DNA from: Candidatus Kuenenia stuttgartensis | Lineage (GTDB): Bacteria; Planctomycetota; Planctomycetia; Isosphaerales; Isosphaeraceae | Assembly (NCBI GenBank): GCA_945865635.1 | Contig: CAMBEP010000003.1 | Location: forward strand, 94,237-158,236 | Length of the DNA: 64,000 bases | Direction of reading: 5' to 3' | Shown: piece by piece, positions 63,281 to 64,000 of the stretch | How positions within the stretch are numbered: position 1 is the first letter of the stretch | How the letters are laid out: every line of letters starts with the position of its first letter | The notes under the pieces: model-generated | Databases searched by the model: none | The model's input: the letters and a program-made list of their open reading frames with translations, nothing else | What the model was told of the DNA's origin: nothing | Position numbers and translations under genes: made by a program

Positions 63281-64000
63281 ACCAGTCTGTTGTACCACGG
63301 TTTCGGCATCATTGGCTGCTGCGCCGCATCGCCATCGATGAAATCGCGGTTGCCAAGGGGCATCGTTACCGCACACTCGTCATGGACCTTGATTCCGGAG
63401 CCGTGGTTTTCGTGGGTGAAGGCAAAGTCGCCGATGCATTGAAGCCATTCTGGAAGCGGCTGAAAAGCTCAGGGGGCGAAGATTGAGGCCGTCGCGATGG
63501 ACATGTCGCCTGCCTATTTCGAGGCGGTCACGACTCATCTGCCGAAAGCCGCGATCGTATTCGATCGTTTCCATGTGATCAAACTGTTCAATGACAAACT
63601 CACAGAACTGCGGCGATCGCTGTATCACAAGGCCAATGACCAGCAGAAAGAGGTGCTCAAGGGGTCGCGATGGCTGCTTTTGAAAGCGTCCGAGCATCTG
63701 GACGACACCAGAAACGAGCAGGATCGGCTTCAGGAGGCTCTGGCACTGAACCAACCGCTCTTGACGGCCTATTACCTGAAGGAGGAGTTACGACTTTTCT
63801 GGGACAAGCCGACGAAGGGCGTGGCGAAGCGATTCCTGAAGGGATGGCTGAAAAGGGCAAGAGCTTCAGGAATCAAGATCCTGATCACGATGGCGAAGAC
63901 CGTGGAAAGCCACATGGAAGGGCTTCTGACTTGGTACGACCACCGGATCAGTTCAGGCCCGATGGAAGGCACGAACAACAAGATCAAAACCATGAAGCGA
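63275..64000 (+). pseudogene. ISL3 family transposase, internally deleted and frameshifted, runs off window
   Basis: Starts at ATG 63275 after AGGAGG with the usual ISL3 N-terminus MSTSLLYHGFGI. After about 14 codons the zinc-finger/HTH part is missing and the sequence jumps to LLRRIAIDEIAVAKGHRY, the first DDE motif, in another frame. That frame ends at a TGA at 63484. From about 63476 the protein continues in the original frame (KIEAVAMDMSPAYFEAV, IVFDRFHVIK with the second Asp, GPMEGTNNKIKTMKR with the catalytic Glu) to the right edge. A run of five G at 63472-63476 marks the second shift. It can no longer make a normal transposase. The C-terminus and right terminal repeat are outside the window. 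Confidence 0.88.

Noticed and set aside
63470..63480. Programmed ribosomal frameshift site in the transposase
   Set aside because: There is no A-rich slippery sequence, and the gene also has an internal deletion, so decay or a G-run error is more likely.

Overview
The window looks like a chromosomal segment of a planctomycete (Planctomycetota, probably class Planctomycetia). The evidence is the set of families that are near-diagnostic for that phylum: a PSCyt1/DUF1549/DUF1553 cytochrome-like protein paired with a DUF1501 protein; a DUF1587/1592/1588/1585 protein paired with a DUF1552 protein; a small lipoprotein family typical of the phylum; and giant exported proteins that open with a basic stretch followed by an LE-R-type motif. 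Genes use ATG/GTG starts, several with clear Shine-Dalgarno sequences and ATGA overlaps. Two clean sigma70-like promoters and several Rho-independent terminators are visible.

Layout. 1-506: the N-terminal half of a MoxR ATPase, cut by the window edge. 0.8-8 kb: an M13 zinc peptidase and, on the other strand, a TPR-like small exported protein followed by a 1338-residue exported/membrane protein of unknown role. 8.3-12.5 kb: the DUF1549/DUF1553 + DUF1501 pair. 12.6-20 kb: a lipase-like lipoprotein, tRNA-Ser(GCT) with its own promoter, a small lipoprotein, a two-gene HEPN-type pair, and a MacB/Lol-type ABC exporter operon with two tandem paralogous permeases. 20.2-25.7 kb: an unusually long Tex protein, an HpcH/HpaI aldolase and a YtqB-type methyltransferase. 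26-34.3 kb: a ceramidase-like protein, an FG-GAP/VCBS propeller protein, trpC, and the DUF1552 + DUF1592 pair.

34.4-43.8 kb holds a leftward cluster. A small His/Cys-rich exported protein has its own promoter. Then come DUF58, a TgpA-like transglutaminase-fold membrane protein lacking the catalytic cysteine, MoxR, a lipoprotein, a YraQ-type permease and an aldose epimerase, ending at a strong terminator. 44-48 kb is a distinct island: csrA, a divergent ParB-domain/DNA-methyltransferase fusion, and two winged-helix replication-initiator-like proteins. It looks like phage or plasmid-derived DNA. 48.4-56 kb: an MFS anion/sugar-acid transporter, an RTX repeat protein, threonine synthase and an ABC-F ATPase. 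57-61 kb: a 1350-residue exported protein with an embedded LAS-type metallopeptidase-like domain, PPC-type repeats and DUF11 domains. The right end is mobile-element debris: a 240-bp MITE-like element, a NAVKHGL-family protein and a broken ISL3 transposase.

The most unusual structures are: (1) a ~263-bp intergenic element present twice in inverted orientation (34.5 and 48.1 kb), whose arms fold into nested hairpins; (2) the ParB-methyltransferase/winged-helix island; (3) large charged proline-rich insertions inside two otherwise conserved folds (the YqgF domain of Tex and PA14 of the DUF1592 protein); and (4) a transposase whose start codon lies in a perfect 13-bp inverted repeat.
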